A DNA stretch of 21,029 bases from a virus. Positions 1 to 7,649 of the stretch are shown here, one piece after another (position 1 is the stretch's first letter; the number at the start of each line of letters is the position of its first letter). The position numbers and the translations under genes are program-made. The stretch is taken from the IMG/VR virus record IMGVR_UViG_3300014933_000096, positions 1 to 21,029 of that record; one strand, written 5' to 3'. Below the pieces are notes generated by a model. It did no database searches, had not been told where the DNA came from, and saw only the letters and a list, made by a program, of their open reading frames with translations.

Positions 1-1
1 A

Positions 2-913
2 GCTACCATTCTTACAGGCGGCTTGGACGGTACTGCCCCTACTACCGCTAACATCGCCTCTGCTATTGCTGGCGGCGCGCTTGACTCGATCACTAGCGCA
101 CTACTACTAAACGCTCCTGGCCTAACACTAAAGGCTGACATCGACCTTCTACTAGCATACGCAGCTGGTCGTCAGGATGTATTCGTAGTAATCGACGGCA
201 TCAACGACACTGCTGCTAACCAGATTACTTTGGCAACTAGCTACGCTACGACTAACGCTGCTTACGGTGCTGTTTACTTCCCACAGTTGGTTATTCCAAA
301 CCCACTTCAGGTAACCACAGGCGCAACAGTATATGCTCCCGCAGGAGCCGCGGTTATCGGTCGTATCGTAACTACTGACGTATCGCGCGGTGTATTCAAG
401 TCCCCAGCCGGTCTTGAGGCTCGCCTAAGCGGAGTTGTTTCTGTAGCCAAGCTTACTAACACCGAACTTGACAACCTTAACTCAAGCACCGCTGCTGTAA
501 ACGCTATTCGCTACATCCCAGGTTCGGGGATCGTAGTAATGGGTGCTCGCACACTAAAGCCAGGATATGCCGACCGCTACGTAAGCGTTCGTCGTAGCTT
601 GATTTACTTACGCAAGCAGATGACTGAAGTTACTCAGTTCGCCCTATTTGAGCCAAACGACTTCCGTCTATGGAGCAAAATCGACACCACGCTACGTTCG
701 TTCCTAACGGACTTCTGGCAGCAGGGTGGTCTAGCAGGTAACACACCTAATGATGCTTTCTTTGTCAAGTGTGATGCTGAAAACAACACTGACATGACTA
801 TCGGTCAGGGTCAAGTTATCGTCCAGGTGGGTGTCGCTCTACAGCGTCCTGCTGAATTCATAATTATCCGCATTAGCCAGTACGACGGTGGATCTGTCGT
901 AACAATTTCCTAG
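2..913 (+). CDS. Contractile tail sheath protein, C-terminal part (5' end outside window)
   Basis: The reading frame is open from base 2, so the gene begins upstream; the TTG at 23 is an internal codon, not a credible start. The C-terminal half carries the conserved tail-sheath pattern: a segment reading NAIRYIPGSGIVVMGARTL, then a helix beginning RYVSVRRSLIYLRKQM, then FEPND, a Trp-containing helix ending in WQQGG, and GNTPNDAFFVKCD, closing with a basic-plus-strand end (RPAEFIIIRISQ). This is the handshake domain by which sheath subunits link into the contractile sleeve around the tube. The order sheath then tube (12 nt apart) is the standard one for contractile-tailed phages and related injection machines. 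It ends in TAG, which overlaps the Shine-Dalgarno of the next gene. The family call is firm; the N-terminal domains cannot be seen. Confidence 0.93.
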   Translation, partial: ATILTGGLDGTAPTTANIASAIAGGALDSITSALLLNAPGLTLKADIDLLLAYAAGRQDVFVVIDGINDTAANQITLATSYATTNAAYGAVYFPQLVIPNPLQVTTGATVYAPAGAAVIGRIVTTDVSRGVFKSPAGLEARLSGVVSVAKLTNTELDNLNSSTAAVNAIRYIPGSGIVVMGARTLKPGYADRYVSVRRSLIYLRKQMTEVTQFALFEPNDFRLWSKIDTTLRSFLTDFWQQGGLAGNTPNDAFFVKCDAENNTDMTIGQGQVIVQVGVALQRPAEFIIIRISQYDGGSVVTIS

Positions 914-924
914 GAGGAAAATAA

Positions 925-1518
925 ATGACTAACAAAACCTCAGCGAGTAGCATTCAGCGCTTCTCTAAGATTGCCACTGATCCATTACGCAATTTCCGAT
1001 ACGTTGTCATGTTTTCGGCCGCGGACCCTGGTACACAGTCACCAAGCAATAGCTTCCTATCGTTTGGTGGAGGATTTACCTCGGTGGGTGGATTGAACAT
1101 CAACGTGTCGAGCATCTCGTACCGTGAGGGTGGAATGAACACCACTCTACACCAGGTACCTGGCATGGCATCGTTTGACCCAATCAGCCTTTCGCGCGGT
1201 GTTCTACACGGCAATGACGAGGCTATCAACTGGATGCGTCAGCTATTTACTGCCGCAGCTGGTGAAGGTATCGCAGGATCTGCGGGCAAGAACTTCCGTT
1301 GTAACATCGACGTCTATTTGCTAGACCACCCGATGAATGGTGAGCCTGGAATCCTTAATGAGCTAGTTCAGGCCAAAGCCTACAAGATGCACTGGAAGAT
1401 CTACAACGCTTGGATTACCAGCCTTCGTTACAGTGACCTGAGCGCTACTGACAATGCCCTAATGTACGAGAACATTACTCTTGTACACGAAGGCCTTTCG
1501 GTCGAGTTCATGAACTAA
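925..1518 (+). CDS. Tail tube protein (T4 gp19-like)
   Basis: This 197-aa protein fits the T4 gp19/contractile-injection tube family in length and motifs. It has PLRNFRYVVMF near the N-terminus, a GGFTSVGGL strand, SYREGG followed by a Met/His loop, PGMASFDPISLSRGV, and near the end WKIYNAWITSL and LVHEGLSVEF. Subunits stack as hexameric rings to form the rigid inner tube through which DNA passes. The start is set by a strong AGGAGG at 912-917, six bases upstream of the ATG, overlapping the sheath stop codon; sheath and tube are therefore probably co-translated, as both are needed in large amounts. There is nothing truncated about it. Family assignment is from recognised motifs and the position directly after the sheath. 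Confidence 0.92.
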   Translation: MTNKTSASSIQRFSKIATDPLRNFRYVVMFSAADPGTQSPSNSFLSFGGGFTSVGGLNINVSSISYREGGMNTTLHQVPGMASFDPISLSRGVLHGNDEAINWMRQLFTAAAGEGIAGSAGKNFRCNIDVYLLDHPMNGEPGILNELVQAKAYKMHWKIYNAWITSLRYSDLSATDNALMYENITLVHEGLSVEFMN

Positions 1519-1536
1519 CCATTTATTTGGTAAAAT
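1507..1536 (+). promoter_or_regulatory. Weak candidate promoter before the chaperone gene
   Basis: The short gap 1519-1561 is the most AT-rich intergenic stretch of the tail module. It holds TAAAAT (1531-1536, five of six matches to TATAAT), with TTCATG (1507-1512) 18 bases upstream as a poor -35. An AGGAG at 1551-1555 serves the following ATG. The -10 match alone is not decisive in AT-rich sequence, so this is only a possibility; continued read-through from the sheath/tube genes is equally plausible. Confidence 0.2.
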
Positions 1537-1561
1537 AGTAATTAACTAATAGGAGCAAAAA

Positions 1562-2365
1562 ATGACAGACAACATGATGACTAGCGATCCAGCTGCTTTA
1601 GCTAAAGCAGCTGAGGAAGCTAACAAGACACCCGAAGTTCAGGTAACCACAATTGCCCCTTCTAACACAGATGTTACTCTCCCCGGTGGCTATGTCACCG
1701 CGGAGGGTGCTCTGGTTAAGTACGCCGAGGTGCGAGAGCTAAACGGCTCAGATGAAGAGGCGATTGCTAGGGCAGGGTCTACAGGTAAGGTTCTCGCAGC
1801 CATGCTGCAGCGTGGGCTTGTATCTGTAGGTGGCGAGAAGATCGACAAGGATGGACTTGACCGACTACTCAGCGGAGACCGTGACGCAATCCTAATTGGT
1901 ATTCGTCGCGTTACTTTCGGAGACACAGTTGAGTATGCTTTCGCATGTCCTCTCTGTAGAACTGACCTAACTGTAACTGTAGACCTATCTACTGATATTC
2001 CATCAGTAGAGTTGGACGACCCAATCGACGGACGTAGATTCACTTATACGTCTAAGAACAGCGGCGAGATTATTGTATCTCTCCCTACCGGACTAACCCA
2101 GAAAAAGCTTCTGGAAAACGATGACAAAACTCGAGCAGAACTAAACACCATCGTATTGGCTAGCTGTGTGCTATCAATCAATGGAGTTCCTTCTCTAGGA
2201 GCAAGTTCTGTGCTAAAACTTGGAATGCTCGACCGTGAGAACATCATTGACGAGATTATCAAGAGAAACCCTGGGCCACGCCTCGGGGAGGTGAAGACGA
2301 CCTGTGAGGCCTGCGGTGAGGACATTCCTATGCCGCTGTCGTTAGCAGATTTGTTTCGTCTATAA
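1562..2365 (+). CDS. Zinc-ribbon tail assembly chaperone / T4 gp26-gp51-like baseplate protein (zero-frame product)
   Basis: This 267-aa protein lies between tube and tape measure, the classical slot of the tail assembly chaperone. After a disordered N-terminus (about residues 1-45) comes a strand-helix region with YAEVRELNGSDEEAI and a segment LSGDRDAILIGIRRVTFG, a pattern I associate with T4 gp26/gp51-type baseplate proteins. Two CxxC pairs, C129/C132 (CPLC) and C248/C251 (CEAC), would bind one zinc ion and bracket the C-terminal half. The start is supported by AGGAG at 1551-1555. It ends in TAA at 2363, but a chaperone-like extension with no start codon continues in the +1 frame (see next entry), so a longer fused product is likely. 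The role inferred is guiding tape measure and tube assembly or hub assembly; the exact family is less certain than the location. Confidence 0.75.
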   Translation: MTDNMMTSDPAALAKAAEEANKTPEVQVTTIAPSNTDVTLPGGYVTAEGALVKYAEVRELNGSDEEAIARAGSTGKVLAAMLQRGLVSVGGEKIDKDGLDRLLSGDRDAILIGIRRVTFGDTVEYAFACPLCRTDLTVTVDLSTDIPSVELDDPIDGRRFTYTSKNSGEIIVSLPTGLTQKKLLENDDKTRAELNTIVLASCVLSINGVPSLGASSVLKLGMLDRENIIDEIIKRNPGPRLGEVKTTCEACGEDIPMPLSLADLFRL

Positions 2366-2504
2366 AACTGAAGATTACGAAGCACTACTTGACCAATATG
2401 AAGCACTATCTAAGTCATTTCCAGGCTGGACTCTTGCCGACATCAAGGGTCTTTCAGTAAGAGACCGTAGGAATTGGATTTCTAGGGCTATAGCAAGAAG
2501 ATAG
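2346..2504 (+). CDS. Frameshift-dependent C-terminal extension of the tail assembly chaperone
   Basis: In the frame shifted +1 relative to the preceding gene, the sequence is open from 2346 (a TAG lies just before, at 2343) to a TAG at 2502. From 2364 it encodes 46 residues: KTEDYEALLDQYEAL, then FPGWTLADIKGL, then SVRDRRNWISRAIARR. The 'GWTL..IK.L..R.R..W' pattern is typical of the second half of tail assembly chaperones, which is made by programmed frameshifting. The stretch has no ATG, GTG or TTG codon in this frame, so it cannot be an ordinary separate gene. The switch must happen in 2346-2365; candidates are P-site slippage of UUU to UUC at 2354-2357, or slippage at the CUA before the UAA at 2360-2365. 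The fused protein would be about 313 aa with either site. A -2 shift would give the same frame; a sequencing indel is the alternative explanation. Confidence 0.72.
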   Translation, partial: QICFVYKTEDYEALLDQYEALSKSFPGWTLADIKGLSVRDRRNWISRAIARR

Positions 2505-2517
2505 GTATTTAGTAAAT

Positions 2518-4521
2518 ATGGCAGGCAGTGTTTCTAACACGGGTAGTGGCGCATCTAAGCTACGCCTAGTAGCTGACCTTGCCACATCCTATAAAGACCT
2601 AAATAAGGTTCTTCAGGAAACTAAGAAGCTCACTGAAAGCATCGCCACTAATATTAAGAGCGCGTCGAACAAGGGCGGAAGTAACCCTGGCGACAGCATG
2701 AAGTTCGAGCACTCTACTAACGGTTCTGACAGTGCAGCAGGCGGAGGCGGTGGAGGCGGCGGTGCCCCAAGCCCAAATAATTTTGTAGGCGCTAAAGGTG
2801 GCACCATGGGTGCCTCCATGAAGTTTGCTGCCCTTTCTGTTGGTAACGCGATTAATGCAGGTACAAACGCAAGTGCCTACATTGAGAATGATATCTCACG
2901 CCGTCGCTACGGCTTCTATAATGGCGTAGGCGGCGATGCTGGAGCTGCTATGGGCAGCGCGATGTTTAACCGTACAATGCGTAACGGAACTGCTACCGAC
3001 CCGCTAGATGCCGCACGTGCCGCTATGATGGGTACTCAGTCAGGTATCGGTGGCGCAGGCGGTATGGCTAGCGCAGCCACTATGTCTAACCTAGTTCCTG
3101 GAACTGGTATCGCCGGAAGCATGCAGGCGCTAAATGCCCTGAACTCTGCACGTAGTGTGAACATGGCTCGTATGATCGGAATTAACATCCGTGACGACAA
3201 GACTGGTATGATGCGCAGCTTTACGGACATTGCAAACCAGATTTGGGACAACGTAATTATCAAAGGCTATCGTGGTCGTGGTAAGCCTACGGCGGCTGAA
3301 ATTCAATTGTCCCTTCAGCCGGGTAACGCATTGGCTAACCTACTTGATACCTATTTTGGTAACGACCCTATTCTCCGTGAGAACGTGCTTTCGGCAATTA
3401 TGCAGAAGGCCGCGGGAGGAAGCTTTAGCAAAGCCTCGCTGGCCGCTACAGGTGCCAACCCAGCAATTAGCCAAAGCATCGGTGCTAGAAACGCTAAGAA
3501 ATATGCCAGCCAAGACCAATCTACATCTGGTGGTGTGGCGGGTATCATTGGGGGTAACGATACACAAAATGCAATTACTAGCGCGCTTATGACTTTCGGT
3601 CCATTCAAAGACTTTATCACTATGGGTGCCACATTCTTTCAGACCGCGTTGGGCGGACCTGGTGGAGCGTTGGTTGGTTCTCTGCTCGGTAGCATAACTG
3701 GCGGAGGCGGAAGCGTCGGTATTCCGAGCGGGTCGTTCGGAGGTAATGGTTCAGCTATTGGCTCTGGTGGTGGGGAAGGAGTATCCGCTCCTATCGTCGG
3801 ATACTCACACCACATTACAAGCGGCTATGGTGCTCGTAAAAGCCCTCTTACAGGCAAGCCAGGTTTTCACTACGGTCTTGACATCGGTAGGCCTGCGGGT
3901 ACACCTATCTATGCCGCTAAAGACGGTAAGGTAATTAGCGTCGGCGCTAACATGGATAAGAGTCGCGGGTTTGGTCACAACGTGACTATTGCGCACTCTG
4001 ACGGTTACAAGACTACCTACGCACACATGCGCAATACCCCTATGGTATCAACTGGAAATGATGTCGTCGCCGGGCAGCAACTTGGTGAGGTAGGCATGAC
4101 AGGTGCGGCTACTGGAAACCACCTTCACTTCCAAGTTCAAAAAGCCAGCAGTTCCGGTAACAGCGGAACAATTGACCCTAAAGAATGGCTGGGCGGCACT
4201 GCTCCTGATCCTACGGGTGCTGCATCTAGTATGTCCTCTACTTCAGGCTCTGCGGACGCGACCACGCAGGGTAGTGCCACTAATCTTTTTGGAACACAGT
4301 CGGTTGCCCACTCTTTATTCGCAAACCCTTGGACGAGTTCGGCAAATGCTGGGCGAGGTGAAGGTGAAGGCCCGACCGTAATCGGCGCAACGTCATCTGC
4401 TGGGGGAACCGTAGTTCACATTCACGTAAATGGCGGAAACTTTAACGAAGAACGTTTGGCTCAGGAAGTCAAGCGAGTCCTGGACAAGCAAGGCCAAATC
4501 AGATCGGCGGTAAGTAGATAA
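2518..4521 (+). CDS. Tape measure protein with M23 (LytM-type) peptidoglycan peptidase domain
   Basis: This 667-aa protein follows the chaperone, as tape measures do. Residues 1-60 are helical and polar. A Gly-rich linker with eight consecutive glycines follows near residue 80, then a long Ala/Gly/Met-rich region with hydrophobic stretches (about 95-420). Residues about 430-545 form an M23 metallopeptidase: the HxxxD zinc motif is H451/D455 in HYGLDIG, YAHM supplies H503, and HLHF gives H535/H537. The C-terminus (about 630-667) is a strand followed by an amphipathic helix. The protein should set tail length (by the usual rule of about 0.15 nm per residue, near 100 nm at most) and be ejected to cut cell-wall cross-links during DNA entry. 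The ATG has only a weak upstream AGG (2503-2505), fitting coupling to the frameshifted chaperone 13 nt before it. Confidence 0.88.
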   Translation: MAGSVSNTGSGASKLRLVADLATSYKDLNKVLQETKKLTESIATNIKSASNKGGSNPGDSMKFEHSTNGSDSAAGGGGGGGGAPSPNNFVGAKGGTMGASMKFAALSVGNAINAGTNASAYIENDISRRRYGFYNGVGGDAGAAMGSAMFNRTMRNGTATDPLDAARAAMMGTQSGIGGAGGMASAATMSNLVPGTGIAGSMQALNALNSARSVNMARMIGINIRDDKTGMMRSFTDIANQIWDNVIIKGYRGRGKPTAAEIQLSLQPGNALANLLDTYFGNDPILRENVLSAIMQKAAGGSFSKASLAATGANPAISQSIGARNAKKYASQDQSTSGGVAGIIGGNDTQNAITSALMTFGPFKDFITMGATFFQTALGGPGGALVGSLLGSITGGGGSVGIPSGSFGGNGSAIGSGGGEGVSAPIVGYSHHITSGYGARKSPLTGKPGFHYGLDIGRPAGTPIYAAKDGKVISVGANMDKSRGFGHNVTIAHSDGYKTTYAHMRNTPMVSTGNDVVAGQQLGEVGMTGAATGNHLHFQVQKASSSGNSGTIDPKEWLGGTAPDPTGAASSMSSTSGSADATTQGSATNLFGTQSVAHSLFANPWTSSANAGRGEGEGPTVIGATSSAGGTVVHIHVNGGNFNEERLAQEVKRVLDKQGQIRSAVSR

Positions 4522-6062
4522 TGTCTAAACCAATAGATAGCGGCTCTAGTGTACGCTCCGCTAATTCAACCGCGGCCACTTACTTTACGTACTACAAAAA
4601 CTACTCGGACAAGTTTGCGCCCGCTCAGGATGTCACATTAGCAACGGGCTTAACTAACGCAGCTGCCCAAGGAAATTTACGCGGCTATACCGTGCCTTTG
4701 ACTTCCTCTAGCCGAATTTCTAAGGGTGTTCCGGTTGTAACGGGTAAGTACTCGGACACTGCGAACGGCGTGACCGACTACATCATCTCGGACGTTGTTC
4801 CTAAAGCATCTGGTGACTCAGGTTTCTATAAAGACCAGGTTAGTGGTCAAACAATTAACACTACCTACAAGTACATCAATACGCCTATTACGATTCCTGG
4901 AACTGATGGTAAGCCTATTTACTACAAAGGCTATTATGTTCCTACGGTCCTTCCTAATTCCCCTGGCAGTATAAGCACTGATGCAGGATCTACGGACGGT
5001 ACTCAAATAACTGACAGTACTGAGAACTATCAGTGGAACTTGCCTCCGCACAAATGGAGTATGCCCTTCGTCTCATCTAAGAATGGCATGGCTATTGAAC
5101 GCGCGACTCGTTCCGGATCCTCTGACCGATACCGTCGCGGCCGTATTTGGTCTGCCTACGCAGCTAACACATATACGCTAACTACTGATGCTAAGGGAAA
5201 CCAGGTTCAGAACTGGAGCAAGTCTAACAAGAGCAAACTTAACTATGGATTCCAATTTATGTGGAATCCTGAAGCACTGAGCACAGCCGTAGCTGTTCAG
5301 ATGGACGCTACCCCTAACGTAAACGACCAGTGGCTTGGTGCTGTAGGATTATTTCCTGCCACCGAAACGTTTAGCATTAACATCCGTTTAGACAGGACAA
5401 ACGACTTTGCTCGCGCTGGTGCCCGCTTTGGTCGTCCGACAAAGTTGGCTAAGGAAGACTCTGGAAGCAATGACTTTGTGAAAAACACGTCTTTAAGTGA
5501 CCTGCTTCCGGAGTACCAAGTTAAAGGCGGCTTCTCGCAAAAGGGAGTTAAGCTAGACGACCTCAAAGACTTATTTAATCGAGGAACTCTTGCCGATCTT
5601 GAGTATCTTTTCCGCGCAGTTAACGGAAAAGGTCCTACTGAGGATACCCCTTGGGTAAACCCTCGTGGACAAGAGACCGCCAACATCGGATGGCTACAGC
5701 CGAACCTTGTACACATTGACGTCGGTCCTCTATCTTACATCGGCTGGATTACCAATATCGGTATTACGCACACCTCGTTTACGCAGGACATGATTCCTAT
5801 TCGTACCGATGTTTCGATCTCATTTAATACTCTTGCTACTGCGGGTATTGGTAGCGCAGCGGCTGACGCCTCTGCTGCCTCTGCTACTACCACCAGCACT
5901 ACCACGCAGATTCCTACTCTAAATAATCAGCCTGCGAAACCCGCTAACTATTCCGCGTTACTTGGTGACTATTCTGTGAGTAACCAGAAGGCGGCAACTA
6001 CTGCTACAACCTATTTGTCTAAGCACAAGCCTAGTAGCGGTGCTGGAAAGGTACTGCCGTGA
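4521..6062 (+). CDS. Tail tube-initiator-like baseplate structural protein
   Basis: This 513-aa protein overlaps the tape measure stop by one base (TAATG). Residues about 1-190 are Ser/Thr/Tyr-rich and not recognised. The middle and C-terminal core (about 235-445) has a tube-like layout: LNYGFQFMWNPEAL, a strand FPATETFSINIRLDR, a helix DLEYLFRAVNG, then WLQPNLVHIDVGPLSYIGWI and a strand pair ending in RTDVSISF. This resembles contractile-injection-system tube/initiator proteins, in which an 'NP' strand, an EYL helix and a final 'G.I..++..T.F' sheet recur. It would sit where the tube meets the baseplate (role like T4 gp48/gp54). The tail end (about 450-513) is low-complexity Ala/Thr/Ser. The fold call is by pattern only; the position before the LysM-like gene supports it. 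Confidence 0.6.
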   Translation: MSKPIDSGSSVRSANSTAATYFTYYKNYSDKFAPAQDVTLATGLTNAAAQGNLRGYTVPLTSSSRISKGVPVVTGKYSDTANGVTDYIISDVVPKASGDSGFYKDQVSGQTINTTYKYINTPITIPGTDGKPIYYKGYYVPTVLPNSPGSISTDAGSTDGTQITDSTENYQWNLPPHKWSMPFVSSKNGMAIERATRSGSSDRYRRGRIWSAYAANTYTLTTDAKGNQVQNWSKSNKSKLNYGFQFMWNPEALSTAVAVQMDATPNVNDQWLGAVGLFPATETFSINIRLDRTNDFARAGARFGRPTKLAKEDSGSNDFVKNTSLSDLLPEYQVKGGFSQKGVKLDDLKDLFNRGTLADLEYLFRAVNGKGPTEDTPWVNPRGQETANIGWLQPNLVHIDVGPLSYIGWITNIGITHTSFTQDMIPIRTDVSISFNTLATAGIGSAAADASAASATTTSTTTQIPTLNNQPAKPANYSALLGDYSVSNQKAATTATTYLSKHKPSSGAGKVLP

Positions 6063-6340
6063 CAATCTATTTAGGCTCTCGCTATGAGAACTCTATTGTT
6101 GATTTTGTTTCGACTATTGAGGACGGCTCTGCTGCCCCTGTAGTTCGCTATTCATTCGGTCCGCTGGGACGTGTGTCATATATAAACTACACATGGCGTT
6201 CAGGCGACCGTCTTGACTACATCGCCTACAGGTTCTACAATCAATCGCAGATGTGGTGGATGATCCCTTATTACAATCCTGAGATAAAAGACTTCGACAA
6301 TATTCCTGAAGGAACGGTGCTAAGAATAGCGCATGTTTAA
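6059..6340 (+). CDS. LysM-like / gp53-type baseplate protein
   Basis: This 93-aa protein starts at a GTG that overlaps the previous stop (GTGA), so it is translationally coupled. Its second half reads GDRLDYIAYRFYNQSQMWW, then NPEIKDF and IPEGTVLRI, the pattern of a LysM-type fold as found in T4 gp53 and in P2 gpX-like small tail proteins: 'gD.ld.iA.rfYg....WW.I...N' and 'ip.Gt.L.i'. In contractile tails this protein bridges the tube/hub and the wedge ring of the baseplate. It is the usual length for a stand-alone tail LysM protein. It overlaps the next gene by 8 nt, and hub and spike genes follow, which fits the role. Confidence 0.8.
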   Translation: MTIYLGSRYENSIVDFVSTIEDGSAAPVVRYSFGPLGRVSYINYTWRSGDRLDYIAYRFYNQSQMWWMIPYYNPEIKDFDNIPEGTVLRIAHV

Positions 6341-7649
6341 TCACATTGAAGTAGAGATGCCAAATAGCCAATGGCAATTCAATCGTGTCTACAAAGCTGT
6401 AATCAGACAGCAAAACTACGAGCATGACTACTTATCTATTACATTCCGAGACTGGCACGGTAACCCGTCTAAAGCACGCCCGGGATCGCTAATCCGCGTA
6501 AAACTTGACGGCAAAGAATTCTGTGGATACATTCACGACATCAAGTCACATCAGGAGAATGGCAAAGACATTACTGAACTTGGCGTTATCGGTGCATCTT
6601 ACGTAATGCGTCAAAGCAGCCAGAAAGTTTACTACAACGTAACTGCAGACCAAGTTGTTGCAGACATTGCTCGCAGATATAACTTTGCCTATAAAGCAAT
6701 TGCGCACCCACGTGTCTACCCGCAGATCTCTCAGGCGGGGCTAACTGACTGGGAGTTTATGGTCAAGCTGGCTAAACAGTCTGGTTATTTCCTACGAGCT
6801 GAGAATGCTGCGCTATACTTTACACCATTCCAGCAGGACTTCAAAGACCGTATCTATGAGGCGCTTTCGTTTGTGAAAACAGACCTAGGTAAGAAGTATG
6901 AAAAAGCCCTGTACTCTTTCCGCCCTATCGTCGGTGAAACATTAGCACACCACGACGCAGATAAGTCCGCTACTTCCATCGCTGGAGTAGACCCTACTAC
7001 TGGCGCGTACTTTAAGTACACTACACCACAGCGTGCCGTACCGTCTCGTAAAGACGCTCACCCTGAGATGTTTGATAAGCACGCTACCTCGGTAGTTGTA
7101 AACGACTTTAAGACCGCTACCGCAGAAGCAAACTCGGCAGACCTTCGAAGCACCTACGCTTATATGGCTGAAGCTGAGATTCTAGGAACCGTAGCGCTAC
7201 ACCCTGGTATGCCTGTTCACTTTACTAACGTCGGCAAGGACTATTCTGGCTATTGGACGGTGCTTAGTGTTGAGCACCACGTCATAGAAGCATCTAGCAA
7301 CCGACAGACGTACACTACACGCTTGACCGTGGGAACGGACTCTCTGGGCGAGATTAACGACCCTGCTGTGCCTACAATCCCTGCGAATGTCGGCATTCGC
7401 CACATCACTCCTAACACTAGAAACACTCGTAAAAAAGTATCCACCGAAGCGTACTGGTCTGGACTTAATGTTAGACAGCCAAGCAAATTCTCTATTGTAA
7501 ACCGCACTAACCGCGCAGATCCTGAATCTAAATTATTATTAAAAAGCCGATGGATTTCCAGGGACGGTAATTTAAAGGAACGTTCATTGCCCCCGCAAAC
7601 ACCTGCCTTCATTCTAGAAAAGATACGAGCCTATAATGCACACTCATAA
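6333..7649 (+). CDS. Baseplate hub protein (gpD / T4 gp27-like)
   Basis: This 438-aa protein starts 8 nt inside the preceding gene. Its N-terminal half matches hub proteins of the late-control gpD family: a first beta domain with LSITFRDW, a second with GSLIRVKLDG and FCGYIHDIK, then DQVVADIARRYNF and the hallmark TDWEFMVKLAKQSGYFLRAENAALYF (two overlapping pieces of one motif, about residues 145-165 and on). The C-terminal part contains a strand PGMPVHFTNVG and a typical hub ending (VEHHVIEASSNRQTYTTRLTVG), then a roughly 80-residue extension that is not recognised. Three copies would form the ring joining the tube to the spike encoded next; the genes overlap by 14 nt. Length and order agree with P2, Mu and SPO1-like tails. 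Confidence 0.87.
   Translation: MFNHIEVEMPNSQWQFNRVYKAVIRQQNYEHDYLSITFRDWHGNPSKARPGSLIRVKLDGKEFCGYIHDIKSHQENGKDITELGVIGASYVMRQSSQKVYYNVTADQVVADIARRYNFAYKAIAHPRVYPQISQAGLTDWEFMVKLAKQSGYFLRAENAALYFTPFQQDFKDRIYEALSFVKTDLGKKYEKALYSFRPIVGETLAHHDADKSATSIAGVDPTTGAYFKYTTPQRAVPSRKDAHPEMFDKHATSVVVNDFKTATAEANSADLRSTYAYMAEAEILGTVALHPGMPVHFTNVGKDYSGYWTVLSVEHHVIEASSNRQTYTTRLTVGTDSLGEINDPAVPTIPANVGIRHITPNTRNTRKKVSTEAYWSGLNVRQPSKFSIVNRTNRADPESKLLLKSRWISRDGNLKERSLPPQTPAFILEKIRAYNAHS

Noticed and set aside
23-25. TTG at 23 as start of the sheath gene
   Set aside because: The frame is open to the window edge and a sheath protein is much longer, so this is an internal codon of a partial gene.
307-489. Antisense open frames across the tail genes (also 954-1229, 1690-2043, 2044-2406, 3351-3632, 5297-5716, 7250-7612, 12630-12920, 13143-13421 and others)
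   Set aside because: All lie opposite well-supported genes, have no family pattern and no ribosome sites; they are shadows of codon usage.
1517-1530. Short hairpin ACCA/TGGT after the tail tube gene as a terminator
   Set aside because: The stem is only four base pairs and no T-run follows.
2379-2408. Direct repeat GAAGCACTA (2379-2387 and 2400-2408) as frameshift stimulator or binding site
   Set aside because: It encodes a repeated YEAL/EAL helix pattern in the chaperone extension, which is enough to explain it.
3272-3592. Same-strand overlapping frames in the tape measure gene (3272-3592, 3746-3934, 4103-4381)
   Set aside because: They are out of frame within the M23/tape measure coding sequence, and their translations look like random low-order protein.
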